From assembly GCF_963678635.1 (NCBI RefSeq), contig NC_087071.1:46732889-46796888 (forward strand): 64,000 bases of DNA, given 5' to 3'. The translations under genes were made by a program, and so were the position numbers. Below, in pieces: positions 24,060 through 35,256 of the stretch. The notes beneath the pieces were generated by a model. That model was not told where the DNA came from. It worked only from the letters and a program-made list of their open reading frames with translations, and ran no database searches. The number at the start of each line of letters is the position of its first letter. Within the stretch, counting starts at the first letter, position 1. This DNA comes from Symsagittifera roscoffensis (lineage: Eukaryota; Xenacoelomorpha; Acoela; Convolutidae).

Positions 24060-26249
24060 AATTTGATGATGGGGAAAACGTAATCAGTGTATAAATGCAA
24101 TTTATTTATCCTCGAACGGTCACATGAAATATTTCGTTTCAGCTACAAGATATCCCGGTTTTTTTTTGAACACGTCTGTTGCAGTTGTCAATCCAGTAAA
24201 GGCCAGAGTTATCATTAGTCTTGATTATTTCTGAGCATTGGTGCCCTCCAATTTGACATTATTTATGGTTGTTGTCAGACAACCTCTAATAAACAGGAGT
24301 TTACGTTTGCTTCTGTTGTTTTCCATCAAGTTTTGGCCGCACCAGTTATCAAATTGATCAGCACCTTGATTCAGGTCTTCTCTATCGTGTACTGCAAATT
24401 ATTTCGTGTCTTGTATAAAAAATCCAGAGTTGTGGTGACTGAAACAAAATTTTGCCCACTCTGCGACTCGATTAAAGTAATTGACCAAGTGCATAATTTG
24501 TGCACTTTCGAAGCCTCGAACGTCACTATTCGGGATGACCGAGTGGCATCTACAGGCTGAATGGTTTTGAATTCAGTCTGAATATAGTATGAATTACTCA
24601 GTTTTAAAATTGTACTGGTTGTGCAAATATTTTGAGGAAAGTTTGAGATTTTGAAAAATTATTTGAAAGCAGATTGGTAGGAGAGTCAGTGATATCGGGA
24701 GAGAGGCTTTGTATCTGGTGCAAATGATCCAAAACACTGCTGGATGTTGAATTTTTTCCGTTTTTCTGCAAGCCACGACAAAAGAGACCAAATCATTGAG
24801 TTAAAAAGCCTTACAGACATTACATACGCAATTTACATGGCAATTCTACAGCGTTTCAATGAGTTAAAAGGAATGTTGCGTTTTAAAGCACGGAAACTGC
24901 GAATGACATGGCTACATTTCATATGAATGTGTTCATTCCAAGATATATCAGCGCATCAAATTAACCCAAGGTCTTCAGTGTACTGAACCTCGCAGTACAT
25001 ACATACTGAGTTATCATTAGTCCTGGGTCTTTCTGAACATTGTTGGCCTCCAATTCGACATTATTTAGGGTTGTTGTCAGACTACCTCTAATATTCAGGA
25101 GTGTACATTTGCTTGTAGTGTTTTCCATCAAATTTTGGTCGCACCAGTTATCAAACTGATCAGCACCTTGATTCAGGACTTCGCTATTGCGTACTACAAA
25201 TTATGTCGTGTTTTGTGTAAAGTCCAGAGTTGTGATGGCTGAAACAAAATTTGCTCACTCTGCGACTCGATTAAAATCATTGATCAAGTACATAATTTGT
25301 GCACTTTCGGAACCTCGAACATCACTATTCGGGATGACCGATTGGCATCTACAGGCTGAATGGTTGTGAATTTAGTCTGAATATAGTATGAATTACTCAA
25401 TTTTAAATTTGTACTGGTTGTGCAGTATTTTTGAGGAAAGTTTGAGATCATGAAAAACTATTTGAAAGCAGATTGGTAGGAGAGTCAGTGATATCAGGAG
25501 AAAGACTTAGTGTCTGGTGCATATGATCCAAAACACTGCTGGATGTTGGATTTTTTCCATTTTTCTGGGATCCCTGACAGAAGGAGACCAAGTCATTGAG
25601 CTAAAAAAGCATTACAGTATTACACACGCAATGTACATGGCAATTTTACAGCCTTTAGGTGAGTTGAAAGGAATAATGCGTTTTAAAGCATGGTTTGCTG
25701 CACAACACAAGCGGAAAATTGCAGCTTGATGAAAATTACAATTTTGTTAGCAGAAATCATAAACATCTCGCGATTTTGTCTGCCTTGTTGTTATTAAACG
25801 GCTGTTTGTAACATTTGAAAATATTGCAACATCACTCGATCTTACTTCAACAGAGATGTTCATATTTCTCAACAAACGTTTTGAATTGTTTCGGGAAAAT
25901 AATTTCACCTGGTATCAAATTGTTTTTATCTGCCATATCGGAAGCAAAGAAATCAAAAAAATCGAAGCAAAGAAATCAAAAAATCGAAAAGTTTGAATTG
26001 TAGTTGATCCCTTTGCCTCAGTTTCCGCATATGCAGCGCTTCCAATGTTAGTAGTTTTTTGAGAAAGCGTTAAAATTGTAAATTCAAGCAAACATTTTCG
26101 CACATTTATGAGCATCTTCAGCTTATAAAAATCTAAACCATCTGAACAAAATGATCAAAGATCATAGAAAGTGTCATACACATCATTATTTCAAAGTTTG
26201 AAAAGTTCAACCAACCATAACTTCACAAATATTACTGAAATTATGTAAC
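24060..26249 (-). repeat. 2,190-bp tandem unit of LINE and Penelope 3' ends, copy 1
   Basis: All landmarks recur 2,190 bp downstream (for example 24744/26934, 25187/27377, 25517/27707). Within a unit the minus strand encodes LINE pol pieces: an RT-thumb block (NNTSKCTLLNIRGSL, DPGLMITLAL) and a C-terminal block (FVVACRKTEKIQ..), and the unit ends in a Penelope-like tail. Each unit itself holds two diverged ~0.8/1.39-kb subcopies (ATTAGTC..TTTCTGAACATT starts near 24212 and 25013). The first ~0.5 kb of copy 1 is more diverged from copies 2 and 3 than the rest. Confidence 0.8.
25990..26245 (-). pseudogene. Penelope-like element C-terminal tail and 3' UTR fragment
   Basis: The minus strand encodes LEALHMRKLRQRDQ, matching the LHIRxLxPGINTRDEFR signature at the C-terminus of Penelope-like GIY-YIG proteins seen better at 43.0 kb. 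The downstream non-coding sequence (ACATCATTATTTCAAA, AAATATTACT) is shared with 43.1-43.25 kb. Confidence 0.55.
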
Positions 26250-28439
26250 AACTATTATTTGATGATGGGGAAAAATTAACCAGTGTATGAATAGAATTTA
26301 TTTATCCTCGAACAGGTACATGAACTATTTGGTTTCAGCTGCAAGCAAGCCCGGTTTTTTTGTACACGTTGGTTGCAGTTGTCGTTCCAATTAAAGCCAG
26401 AGTTATCATTAGTCCTGGATCTTTCTGAACATTGGTGGCCTCCAATTCGACATTATTTAGGTTTGTTGTCAGACTACCTCTAATATTCAGGAGTGTACAT
26501 TTGCTTGTGTTGTTTTCCATCAAGTTTTGGTCGCACCAGTTATCAAACTGCTCAGCACCTTGATTCAGGTCTCCGCTATTGCGTACTACAAATTATGTCG
26601 TGTTTTGTGTAAAGTCCAGAGTTGTGGTCGCTGAAACAAAATTTGCTCACTCTGCGACTCGATTAAAATAATTGACCAAGTACATAATTTGTGCACTTTC
26701 GGAATCTCGAACATCACTATTCGGGATGACCGATTGGCATCTACAGGCTGAATGGTTGTGAATTCAGTCTGAATATAGTATGAATTACTCAGTTTTAAAA
26801 TTGTACTGGTTGTGCAAAATTTTTGAGGAAACTTGAGATTTTGAAAAATTATTTGAAAGCAGATTGGTAGGAGAGTCAGTGATATCGGGAGAGAGGCTTT
26901 GTATCTGGTGCAAATGATCCAAAACACTGCTGGATGTTGAATTTTTTCCGTTTTTCTGCAAGCCACGACAAAAGAGACCAAATCATTGAGTTAAAAAGCC
27001 TTACAGACATTACACACGCAATTTACATGGCAATTCTACAGCGTTTCAGTGAGTTAAAAGGAATGTTGCGTTTTAAAGCACGGAAACTGCGAATGACATG
27101 GCTACATTTCATATGAATGTGTTCATTCCAAGATATATCAGCGCATCAAATTAACCCAAGGTCTTCAGTGTACTGAACCTCGTAGTACATACATACTGAG
27201 TTATCATTAGTCCTGGGTCTTTCTGAACATTATTGGCCTCCAATTCGACATTATTTAGGATTGTTGTCAGACTACCTCTAACATTCAGGAGTGTACATTT
27301 GCTTGTAGTGTTTTCCATCAAATTTTGGTCGCACCAGTTATCAAACTGATCAGCACCTTGATTCAGGACTTCGCTATTGCGTACTACAAATTATGTCGTG
27401 TTTTGTGTAAAGTCCAGAGTTGTGATGGCTGAAACAAAATTTGCTCACTCTGCGACTCGATTAAAATCATTGATCAAGTACATAATTTGTGCACTTTCGG
27501 AACCTCGAACATCACTATTCGGGATGACCGATTGGCATCTACAGGCTGAATGGTTGTGAATTTAGTCTGAATATAGTATGAATTACTCAATTTTAAATTT
27601 GTACTGGTTGTGCAGTATTTTTGAGGAAAGTTTGAGATCATGAAAAACTATTTGAAAGCAGATTGGTAGGAGAGTCAGTGATATCAGGAGAAAGACTTAG
27701 TGTCTGGTGCATATGATCCAAAACACTGCTGGATGTTGGATTTTTTCCATTTTTCTGGGATCCCTGACAGAAGGAGACCAAGTCATTGAGCTAAAAAAGC
27801 ATTACAGTATTACACACGCAATGTACATGGCAATTTTACAGCCTTTAGGTGAGTTGAAAGGAATAATGCGTTTTGAAGCATGGTTTGCTGCACAACACAA
27901 GCGGAAAATTGCAGCTTGATGAAAATTACAATTTTGTTAGCAGAAATCATAAACATCTCGCAATTTTGTCTGCCTTGTTGTTATTAAACGGCTGTTTGTA
28001 ACATTTGAAAATATTGCAACATCACTCGAACTTACTTCAACAGAGATGTTCATATTTCTCATCAAACTTTTTGAATTGTTTCGGGAAAATAATTTCACCT
28101 GGTATCAAATTGTTTTTATCTGCCATATCGGAAGCAAAGAAATCAAAAAAATCGAAGCAAAGGAATCGAAAAATCGAAAAGTTTGAATTGTAGTTGATCC
28201 CTTTGCCTCATTTTCCGCATATGCAGCGCTTCCAATGTTAGTAGTTTTTTGAGAAAACGTTAAAATTGTAAATTCAAGCAAACATTTTCGCACATTTATG
28301 AGCATCTTCAGCTTATAAAAATCTAAACCATCTGAACAAAATGATCAAAGATCATAGAAAGTGTCATACACATCATTATTTCAAAGTTTGAAAAGTTCAA
28401 CCAACCATAACTTCACAAATATTACTGAAATTATGTAAC
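26250..28439 (-). repeat. 2,190-bp tandem unit, copy 2
   Basis: Nearly identical to copy 1 from about 24560 onward. Its LINE tail frame at 26981-26586 is longer than in copy 1 (131 codons) because it lacks a frameshift near 26830 present in the first copy. Confidence 0.85.
28180..28435 (-). pseudogene. Penelope-like tail fragment in copy 2
   Basis: The duplicate of 25990-26245 carries only a few substitutions, so it arose with the tandem duplication rather than by a separate insertion. Confidence 0.55.
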
Positions 28440-28906
28440 AACTATTATTTGATGATGGGGAAAAATTAACCAGTGTATGAATAGAATTTATTTATCCTCG
28501 AACAGGTACATGAACTATTTCGTTTCAGCTGCAAGAAAGCCCGGTTTTTTTTGTACACGTTGGTTGCAGTTGTCGTTCCAGTTAAAGCCAGAGTTATCAT
28601 CAGTCCTGGGTCTTTCTGAACATTGGTGGCCTCCAATTCGACATTATTTAGGGTTGTTGTCAGACTACCTCTAATATTCAGGAGTGTACATTTGCTTGTG
28701 TTGTTTTCCATCAAGTTTTGGCCGCATCAGTTATCAAACTGATCAGCACCTCGATTCAGGTCTTCGATATTGCGTACTATAAATAAGTCGTGTTTTGTGT
28801 AAAGTCCAGAGTTGTGGTGGATGAAACAAAATTTGCTCACTCTGCGACTCGATTAAAATAGTTTGAACATGTACATAATAAGTACTTTCGGAACCTCGAA
28901 CATAAC
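28440..28906 (-). repeat. Partial third copy of the 2,190-bp unit, cut by LINE C
   Basis: Similarity to copy 2 stops at CATAACTATT (28906). The expected continuation CGGGATGACC appears at 35592, on the far side of LINE C and the MULE, which shows that the intervening sequence was inserted here. Confidence 0.75.
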
Positions 28907-28991
28907 TATTATAATAATAATAACAAAGGATTTAGGACTAATCCAAGGGTTTGCATAAAACTCAGTGATTGGGAGGTTCAACGTTCGTGTT

Positions 28992-29396
28992 TCAGTTGTT
29001 AAAGTTTAGTTTCTTCAAATCTCTACAGTTGTTGCAACCACATAATATCCGCCAAGTGCATGAATCTGATTCGTTGTAGCGGGTTTTGAAGAATTTCGTA
29101 TAAACTTCCAGCAGTTTAACTTTGCATCCTGGATCAATGATTATGTCAAATTTGAAGTAATCATTAAAAAGGTTGGCCAGACGGCAAGCTCGAAACCAGT
29201 AATTGGATTCACACTTCTTCAGACGTATTTGTAGGCAGGCAAAATTTCGTGTTGCTTGTGTTCTTCGAGTACCGATGTCTGTGATGGTTACTTGACTACG
29301 CCAGTCTATGTCAAATTTTCCGGTTAGTATTTTGGCAAACAAGAGAATAACATGAAGTTCTTGATATAAGGAGACTGGAAGGATATCGAGTTTCAC
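28992..29396 (-). pseudogene. LINE C polymerase C-terminal region
   Basis: The 134-residue frame ends CTWRILCGCNNCRDLKKL, the same Cys-rich tail (CTWKLLCRCGNC) as in LINE A at 41.3 kb, in the same position after the reverse transcriptase. It is separated from the RT frame by stops and shifts. Confidence 0.75.
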
Positions 29397-29734
29397 GAGG
29401 TTATCCTTATAGGATATGTTGTTTGTGATGAAGATCCATGATACTGCTTTTCGCTGGATACTTTCAAGAGTACCTAAGTCGCCTTTTGGTGGTTTCTAAC
29501 GGGCTGATCCTTAGTTTAAAATTAGCACAACATAACAGATATATGCGTTCTTTCTGGTCCAAAACGTCGCTTTTGAAAGATTCCGTTTTAGGATGAAGAG
29601 AGCGTTCAAAGCTTTTTCGGTCTTTTTCTTTGCATGCACGAGAGTGTGTCATTTACGAGAATTCCCAGATCTTTCATACATTAAGTTGTTTCAAATTCAT
29701 GGTTTGGCAGTGCAATAGGAGCCGTACCTTTAAT

Positions 29735-30628
29735 TCAGAGCACTTTATTTTTTCCTAAGTTCATTGACATGAAATTTTCGTCACACCACCGCCACAGTTT
29801 TCTAACATCTATATTCAGTGTTGAAGGGTTGTCGCCTACAATTTTGTAGTCATCAGCGTAACCGAACGATTTGGACATGACACATGATGGAAGATCGTTA
29901 ATGAAAACCAAGAAGAAGAGCGGTCCGAGGATAGAGCCTTGTGGTACGCCACTGAATACTTCTAATTCATCTGAAACAGTGTCTTTTAGTCTCACAGTTT
30001 GCTTCAGTTTATAGAGGTAGCTTCTTAACAGATTTAAACAGTTTCCACCAATACCCAGAGCAGCCAACTTTTGTATGAGAAGCTCATGCGTGACTTTGTC
30101 ATACGCTTTCTCGAAGTCTATATAGAAAATAATCAGATAGGAGCAGTTTTCAGACTCTAAGCAGCTATAGATTTCATGCAGATATTCTATAAGGTTCGTT
30201 ATAGTTGACCATTTGGGTCTGAAACCATGTTGGGCCGATGCCAGAGTTGGGTAAAAAATTGGAGTCAGCTTCTCGAAAATCAGTTTCTCTAGCAGTTTTG
30301 AAACTGTTGAAAGCAGGCTGATAGGCCTGTAATTACTCACATCTTGTTTATCTCCGTCTTTGAGTATTGGTGCAATTTCACTGACTTTTCATTTTTACGG
30401 AAATCGGGCTTTATTTGTGATGAGGTTAAACAATAAGTGCAGTGATTTCGGCAGTGACTTGGAGAGACTCTTCAGAAGTAAGTTCCCGATCTTATCCGGT
30501 CCTTTGGCTTTATTTACGTCCAATAGTTGCAGAGCGTTTTCTATTTCATCGGTCGTAAAGTGAATCTGATTTATTAGGGTGCTATTTTGTTCGCCTATAT
30601 TCGTATAGTAGGTGTTTTGAGTGAACAC
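29735..30628 (-). pseudogene. LINE C reverse transcriptase
   Basis: Two overlapping frames hold the RT blocks in order: LDVNKAKGPDKIG (about 30540-30500), NYRPISLLSTVSKLLEK (30336-30290), QHGFRPKWST, DFEKAYDKV, SGVPQGSILGPLFFLVFINDLP and the catalytic FGYADDYK (about 29855). The YADD box is intact, but the frame is broken between the first and second blocks (stop after KARFP) and no continuous ORF2 remains. Confidence 0.85.
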
Positions 30629-30878
30629 TGATTGAAAGTATTCGTTAAAAAATTATTACTTTTTCAATATCTGTATTGGCAGCTCTTTGATCCAAAAAAA
30701 TTTCGGTAGGGATAGTGTTCGACTTGGTGATCGACTTCAAGTATCTCTGTATGTCGCTGAATTTGCCTTCCTTGAAGAGCGTCATCTCATGTAGATGCTG
30801 GTCATTTTGAAGCGACAGGGTGAGCTCAGTTTGTAGGCATTCGATTTTGATATTGTTTGACGGCGTGGGCTGCCGTTG

Positions 30879-31862
30879 TTAATTCCATTGAAGTGTATTT
30901 AACTTCATGATGAGGTTTGAAGAGTTGCCACTTACCCTTGGAGCCAGTTCGGACCTATGTTTCGTAGTTATTGGAAGAAGATCCTTTAATATTTCGTGTA
31001 GCCACTTATACCAAAGTTCAACCATCAAGTCCACGTTGCTCATGCAGTATGGTCGGAAGGGATGTTGGAGAATAAACTCATTAATTTCCTTCCAGTTAGT
31101 TTTCTTGTATGCAAATATACCGAAGTCTAGCTTTTGTTTGGGAGACGATGAAGAGATATGTACAGGTCGGATGTCAAACGAGACTTTAGCTTGATAAGGT
31201 TTGTGATCACAATTGAAGAGACTTCTCAGATCGTAATCAATGACTATGCTTGTCACATACTGGGGTTTATTGCATAAGAGAACATCCAGTGACCTTCCGT
31301 CCTGGGTTTTTATGAGTTGCTGAAAATTTGATTCACATAGTTCATTGAGGATTGTTTGCTCGAAGAGATATGTTGACGTCATTGAGGGCCAGTGTGTAGA
31401 TGAAAGATTGATGTCTCCAGCTATATATGAGCAAACAGCGCTGTATTCGAACTGTTTTCGCCTAATGAACTTTAGGACCTCAACGATGTCCGGAAGAGTC
31501 CATGTGTACGCACTGTTTGACGGGGCGCTGTAAAGACAACATATTAGGAATGTTTTATTTAAGCATATACGAATTATCTCACAGTCTTGAAAAACTGAGT
31601 CAATTTGAGAGCTTGGAATGTTTTTGCTTACTGCTATCAGTACACCGCCATGCTTTGTCAACACTTTATCAGATAGTCTGTCTTTTCGATGTATCGCATA
31701 GTTGGTTAGAAACAGACCTATATCGCTAATGCTCTCTGTGAGCCACGTTTCTGTTAGGCAGGTAATTTGATACATATTTTTCACTTGAACGTCATTGGAG
31801 AAATTTGTTCGGCGTTGGTATTCAAGTATACTTCTCACATTGTAAATTAGTATATTTATGAA
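30879..31862 (-). pseudogene. LINE C apurinic-type endonuclease domain
   Basis: The 319-residue frame carries NVRSIL (start of the fold), CLTETWL (catalytic Glu), HGGVLIAVS, AGDINLSS (the D-x-N motif) and NCDHKPYQ near residue 210 (the SDH motif with Ser replaced by Cys). It overlaps the end of ORF1 slightly and ends before the RT, where a full ORF2 would continue. Family role: nicks target DNA to prime reverse transcription. Confidence 0.85.
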
Positions 31863-31871
31863 AACTGCTAG

Positions 31872-32751
31872 TCATTCGTCCGCCACGCGAAGCTTCTCTT
31901 TTGTCCACTTTGCGCCCTGTCGAATGAACAGGGTTGCGTCACGAACACGCAGATTTTTCGGATCGGTGCCTTCATTTATCAGTTCTCGTCGTCTCACAAG
32001 AGCTAAGTTTTCAAGGTCAGCTTCTTCTTTTGTCAGTTGTTTGCTGAGAAAAATTGGTTGACTGAAAGTTTTCAGGTTTCTTGCCGATAGCAGTACCATT
32101 CGACGCTGATATGCATTTGGAACTTTTAATAGGATAGTTCTTGTTTTGTTCTCTTCATATCGGCCAAGTCTTATGACGTCGCCCATAATAGCATTGACTT
32201 CCATATGGGTTAGTAGTTTTTGAACTTCTGCAAGGTCGTGTTCTTGGCGTACTCTTGCTTCTTTTTCCGTTGATTCTGGAATACCACGTATACGAATTCC
32301 ATCGAGTTCTTCGGGAGGTTTCGGCATTTGTTCTTGTGATTTGGTAATCGGACGATTTTGGGCTGGTTGCTCGGAACCGGGCGGTTTCCTTGTGAGAAGC
32401 ATTTTGATTTCGGACACAGTTTTCTTGAGGTCAGTCATTTCGGTTTCAAGGTTTTTCATTTGACTTTCTTGGTGATCATTTGAGACCGTGTTCACATGGG
32501 CAGAATGTGCTAGCTTTTCGTGGCGCTTCTCTTCGATACACTTGTTACAAAGAAGTAAGGCAATTTTTTCCGATAGCCAGTACTCCATTGACAGCCGCTT
32601 CACTCAGGCCAGTACAATTTTTAGTCAGATGCATTGGACAGCCACAGACGAAGCAGTCGAACGAACTTTCATTTTTCAGGATTTTCTCATCACAGGTGAA
32701 GCATGAATCAGAGATTGATTTGACTCGATTTCGAGTGTTATGTTTAGACAT
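31872..32751 (-). pseudogene. LINE C ORF1: PHD-like finger, coiled coil, RRM-like domain
   Basis: The start is ATG at 32751 (MSKHNTRNRVK). The first frame carries C-x2-C and C-x2-C pairs with MHLTKNC, and after a one-base shift at the T6 run near 32565 the last pair CNKC follows, completing a C4HC3 PHD-like finger. Then a heptad-rich segment (MKNLETEMTDLKKTVSEIKMLL), an RRM-like start (IRIRGIPES) and a basic C-terminal part follow. LINE ORF1 proteins of this type bind RNA and multimerise. The only break is the homopolymer shift. Confidence 0.8.
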
Positions 32752-32755
32752 CTTT

Positions 32756-32862
32756 GAGGGGCTCAGAGCCAGAGACTCAATAAGCGCACCTATGTGAAGA
32801 GTAAATCTTAAAACAACTTCAGTACTTATAGGGAGGGGCTCAGAGCCAGAGACTCGATAAGC
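32756..32862. repeat. 30-bp direct repeat, two copies 77 bp apart
   Basis: GAGGGGCTCAGAGCCAGAGA starts at 32756 and 32833, with one mismatch over 30 bp. They lie between ORF1 and the upstream ORF of LINE C, so they may be remnants of 5' UTR repeats. Confidence 0.7.
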
Positions 32863-32874
32863 ATGCCTACCTGT

Positions 32875-33135
32875 TTAGTATTTTAGTCTTTTCGCCTCGC
32901 GTCTCTCTCCAGCTGATCTACGCTTCGTACCACGTGTTTTGAAGATCCGTTTGATGTTGGGGTAATAGTGCAGTACAGTGGCCAAAGTACGTAACTCAAT
33001 GTCAGAATGCTGATGAAGTCTGCGATACTCAGCAAGCACCGATTCGTCGATTTGTTCAGACGCGCTGATAACGTGCTTTGTCACGTCAATGACGTAACAG
33101 TCCAAGGCCTTCACAAGGTCGTCAAAGATATACGG
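32875..33135 (-). pseudogene. Unknown ORF upstream of LINE C ORF1, 3' part (interrupted by MULE)
   Basis: The frame continues from the target duplication of the MULE (PYI then FDDLVKALD) and ends with TAA at 32875 after a strongly basic tail (TRGTKRRSAGERREAKRLKY), which looks like a nuclear localisation signal. The two parts share one frame once the transposon is disregarded, 192 codons in total. I recognise no domain. Confidence 0.6.
33127..33135. repeat. 9-bp target-site duplication of the MULE, left
   Basis: GATATACGG occurs at 33127-33135 and directly after the right end at 35257-35265. Nine bases is usual for Mutator-like elements. Confidence 0.9.
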
Positions 33136-33186
33136 GGAAACGGACTTTATCCTCCACGGTCATTATCCTCCAGGCGATATCCTCCA
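33136..33186 (+). repeat. MULE left terminal inverted repeat
   Basis: Shares ACTTTATCCTCCACGGT, ATTATCCTCCAGGCGATATC and CTCCA with the complement of the right end with few mismatches. Subterminal TATCCTCC copies continue to about 33235. Confidence 0.85.
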
Positions 33187-33349
33187 CCATTATCCTCCAT
33201 TTCTCAAACAGGGACTTTTTCCTCCATTTTTATCCCCCAATTTTATGAATTTGGATGTTTTCCTACAATTAGTAAATTCAGTCAAATTATTAGATTATAT
33301 CCAATATTTGATGAGATTATATCCAATATTTGATCATTTCAGTCAATAA

Positions 33350-34927
33350 ATGGAACTTCCTGATCATTCCGCGTACGGGCAGCCCTATTATATGGAACAA
33401 GTTGACTTCGGAACATCTGAAGACGAGCTTTCATGCAATGAAACAGTTTACTTTGAGGAATTTGATGGTGAACCTAGAAGTTCCACGCCAATAATTGTTG
33501 ATAGTGACGTTGAAGTACCCGAAACTCCAAGTACCATTCAACCCGACGAAGAGAATGACGTTTTTATCGAACTTCCTAGTCATGCTAAGAAAGGGGGCAA
33601 TTTGGTAGCAGAAGTAACTGGATATGTCTATTCGCATAAGAGGTCTAATATTTGGACATGCACGGTTCGCACTAAGGAGGTTCGCTGCTACGCCGCCATT
33701 AAGAAGGTCGATGGGAAGTATCAAAAATTAGGCCACCATAAATGCGAGGCTAGGCCTGGTATAGTTAAGAAAAAGAGAATTGCTTTTGAGTCTAAGAAGC
33801 TAGCAAAGTCGCAGCCTTTCAAATCAACGATTGCAATAATTGACGATGTTCTTCTTGATTTAGCCGATGAGACACCATCTGGAGCACTTGCTAAGAAAGA
33901 CTCTATCAGGCGATGTGTTAGTCGAGTTCGCGAAGAAAACCGCCCGAAACATCCTTTTGATCTGACGTTTAAATTAGAAATTGACCACGTTACGAGTAAT
34001 TTTTTGCGTGGTGATATTCGTTCAGGCGATCGCCGACATCTCCTATTTGCAACAGAAAATCAAAAAAGTCACTTGAAAAATGCGAAAACGTAGTTCATAG
34101 ATGCAACGTTTAAAGTCGTTAAGGAGCCATTCAAGCAACTATTCTCAATTCACACGTTCGTCACTAATAGTGCATCGCAAGAGAGGCAGCATGTACCTAT
34201 ATCGTTTGCAATAATGTCAGGAAGAAGCATGAATGATTATAAAAGTGTACTGCAAGAACAATTAGATGTCGCTGGACGATGCAAAGTGGAAGAGGTCGTT
34301 TGCGATTTTGAAGTGGCGCTTTGGAAAGCAATACAATCAGTCTTTCCTCAAACGTCGATTAGAGGCTGTTATTTCCATTGGACACAAGCGGTTTTTAAGC
34401 ACATCACTGAGAATGGACTTAAAGATGCGTACTCTTCTGTTGAAACGATCCGCACATTCCTCCGGAAGGTATTGTCTCTACCGTTGCTTCCCAGTGAATT
34501 GATACGTCGGGCATTTAAACTTTTGAATCAAGAGGCAAAGACCTTCAACGACAATCGTCTCGTAACGTTCATGGAGTACGTCCGAAGGCAGTGGATTGAC
34601 TCGAAAATGTTTCCACCTGAGACCTGGTGCCAGTTCATGAAAGGTACTCGCACAAACAATGATCTTGAATCATGGCACCACCGCATCAACAAGCGCGCCA
34701 TGAACCCGAATGTAAATTTTTATTTTCTCGTGCAGGTACTTTTCAATGAGGCACAGTTGGTTGAAATTAATTTGCGGATCCTGTCTGTACAGGAGAGCCG
34801 AAAAGGCTATGTGGAGAAGCAAAAGCTTCTTTTCGAGGTTTGGAATGCTTTCATTGAAGGCAACATCAGTGCCGGAACCATGCATGGTAGGTGCTCACGG
34901 CTTGTTGGATGTCCGAGTAATTTGTAA
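33350..34927 (+). pseudogene. MULE transposase with N-terminal FLYWCH zinc finger, one nonsense codon
   Basis: ATG at 33350 (MELPDHSAYG) is the first in a frame that stays open to TAA 34925-34927 apart from one TAG at 34091-34093. Residues ~85-135 form a FLYWCH-type finger (GYVYSHKRSNIWTC, C-x-A, HHKC). The catalytic triad is visible: Asp in FIDATFK (codon at 34100), Asp in VVCDFEVAL (34304) and Glu in NNDLESWHH (34667), with the GCYFHW motif between the last two. FIDATFK follows the stop directly; relatives often have Trp there, so TGG to TAG is a plausible single change. Role: cut-and-paste transposition, with the finger likely binding the TATCCTCCA repeats. Length about 525 codons, normal for this group. 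Confidence 0.88.
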
Positions 34928-35169
34928 TTTTGCTGTTGATTATTGCCCTCATTCTTCTGTTTTAACGATACTTTCTTCTAATACATTCCAATTTGATAAT
35001 ATATTCTATCCCTTAATCTCATCATTTTAGACATTTTAGTACCAGATTCTGATCACTCACCTCACAAAAGCCTTTACAACCTATTTTCAAAAAAATATTA
35101 GTTAAAAAGTTACCCTCAGTGGTCTGAAACTATGATTTTTAGATTCAGCGTCTTTATCCTCCAACATTT

Positions 35170-35203
35170 GGCGGATAAAGTCCCTCGGAGGACTTTATCC
35201 GCC
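35170..35203. repeat. Perfect 14-bp hairpin inside the right end of the MULE
   Basis: GGCGGATAAAGTCC and its exact complement GGACTTTATCCGCC are separated by 6 bases. The left end has no equal structure, so the element is asymmetric here. Confidence 0.85.
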
Positions 35204-35204
35204 A

Positions 35205-35256
35205 TGGAGGATATCGCCTGGAGGATAATTACCGTGGAGGATAAAGTCCTGTACCC
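35205..35256 (-). repeat. MULE right terminal inverted repeat
   Basis: Ends GTGGAGGATAAAGTCCTGTACCC at 35256. It is complementary to the left end over about 52 bp and followed by the target copy GATATACGG. Confidence 0.85.

Larger units (their letters stand above)
33136..35256 (+). mobile_element. Mutator-like (MULE) DNA transposon with FLYWCH transposase
   Basis: The 2,121-bp element has ~52-bp terminal inverted repeats (33136-33186 and 35205-35256), a 9-bp target duplication and one transposase gene on the plus strand. The ends are rich in the motif TATCCTCCA, at least four copies on the left and three on the right. Left GGAAACGGACTTT and right GGGTACAGGACTTT differ slightly at the tip, so termini are certain only to one base. 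It is inserted in frame position within the unknown ORF upstream of LINE C. Confidence 0.9.
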
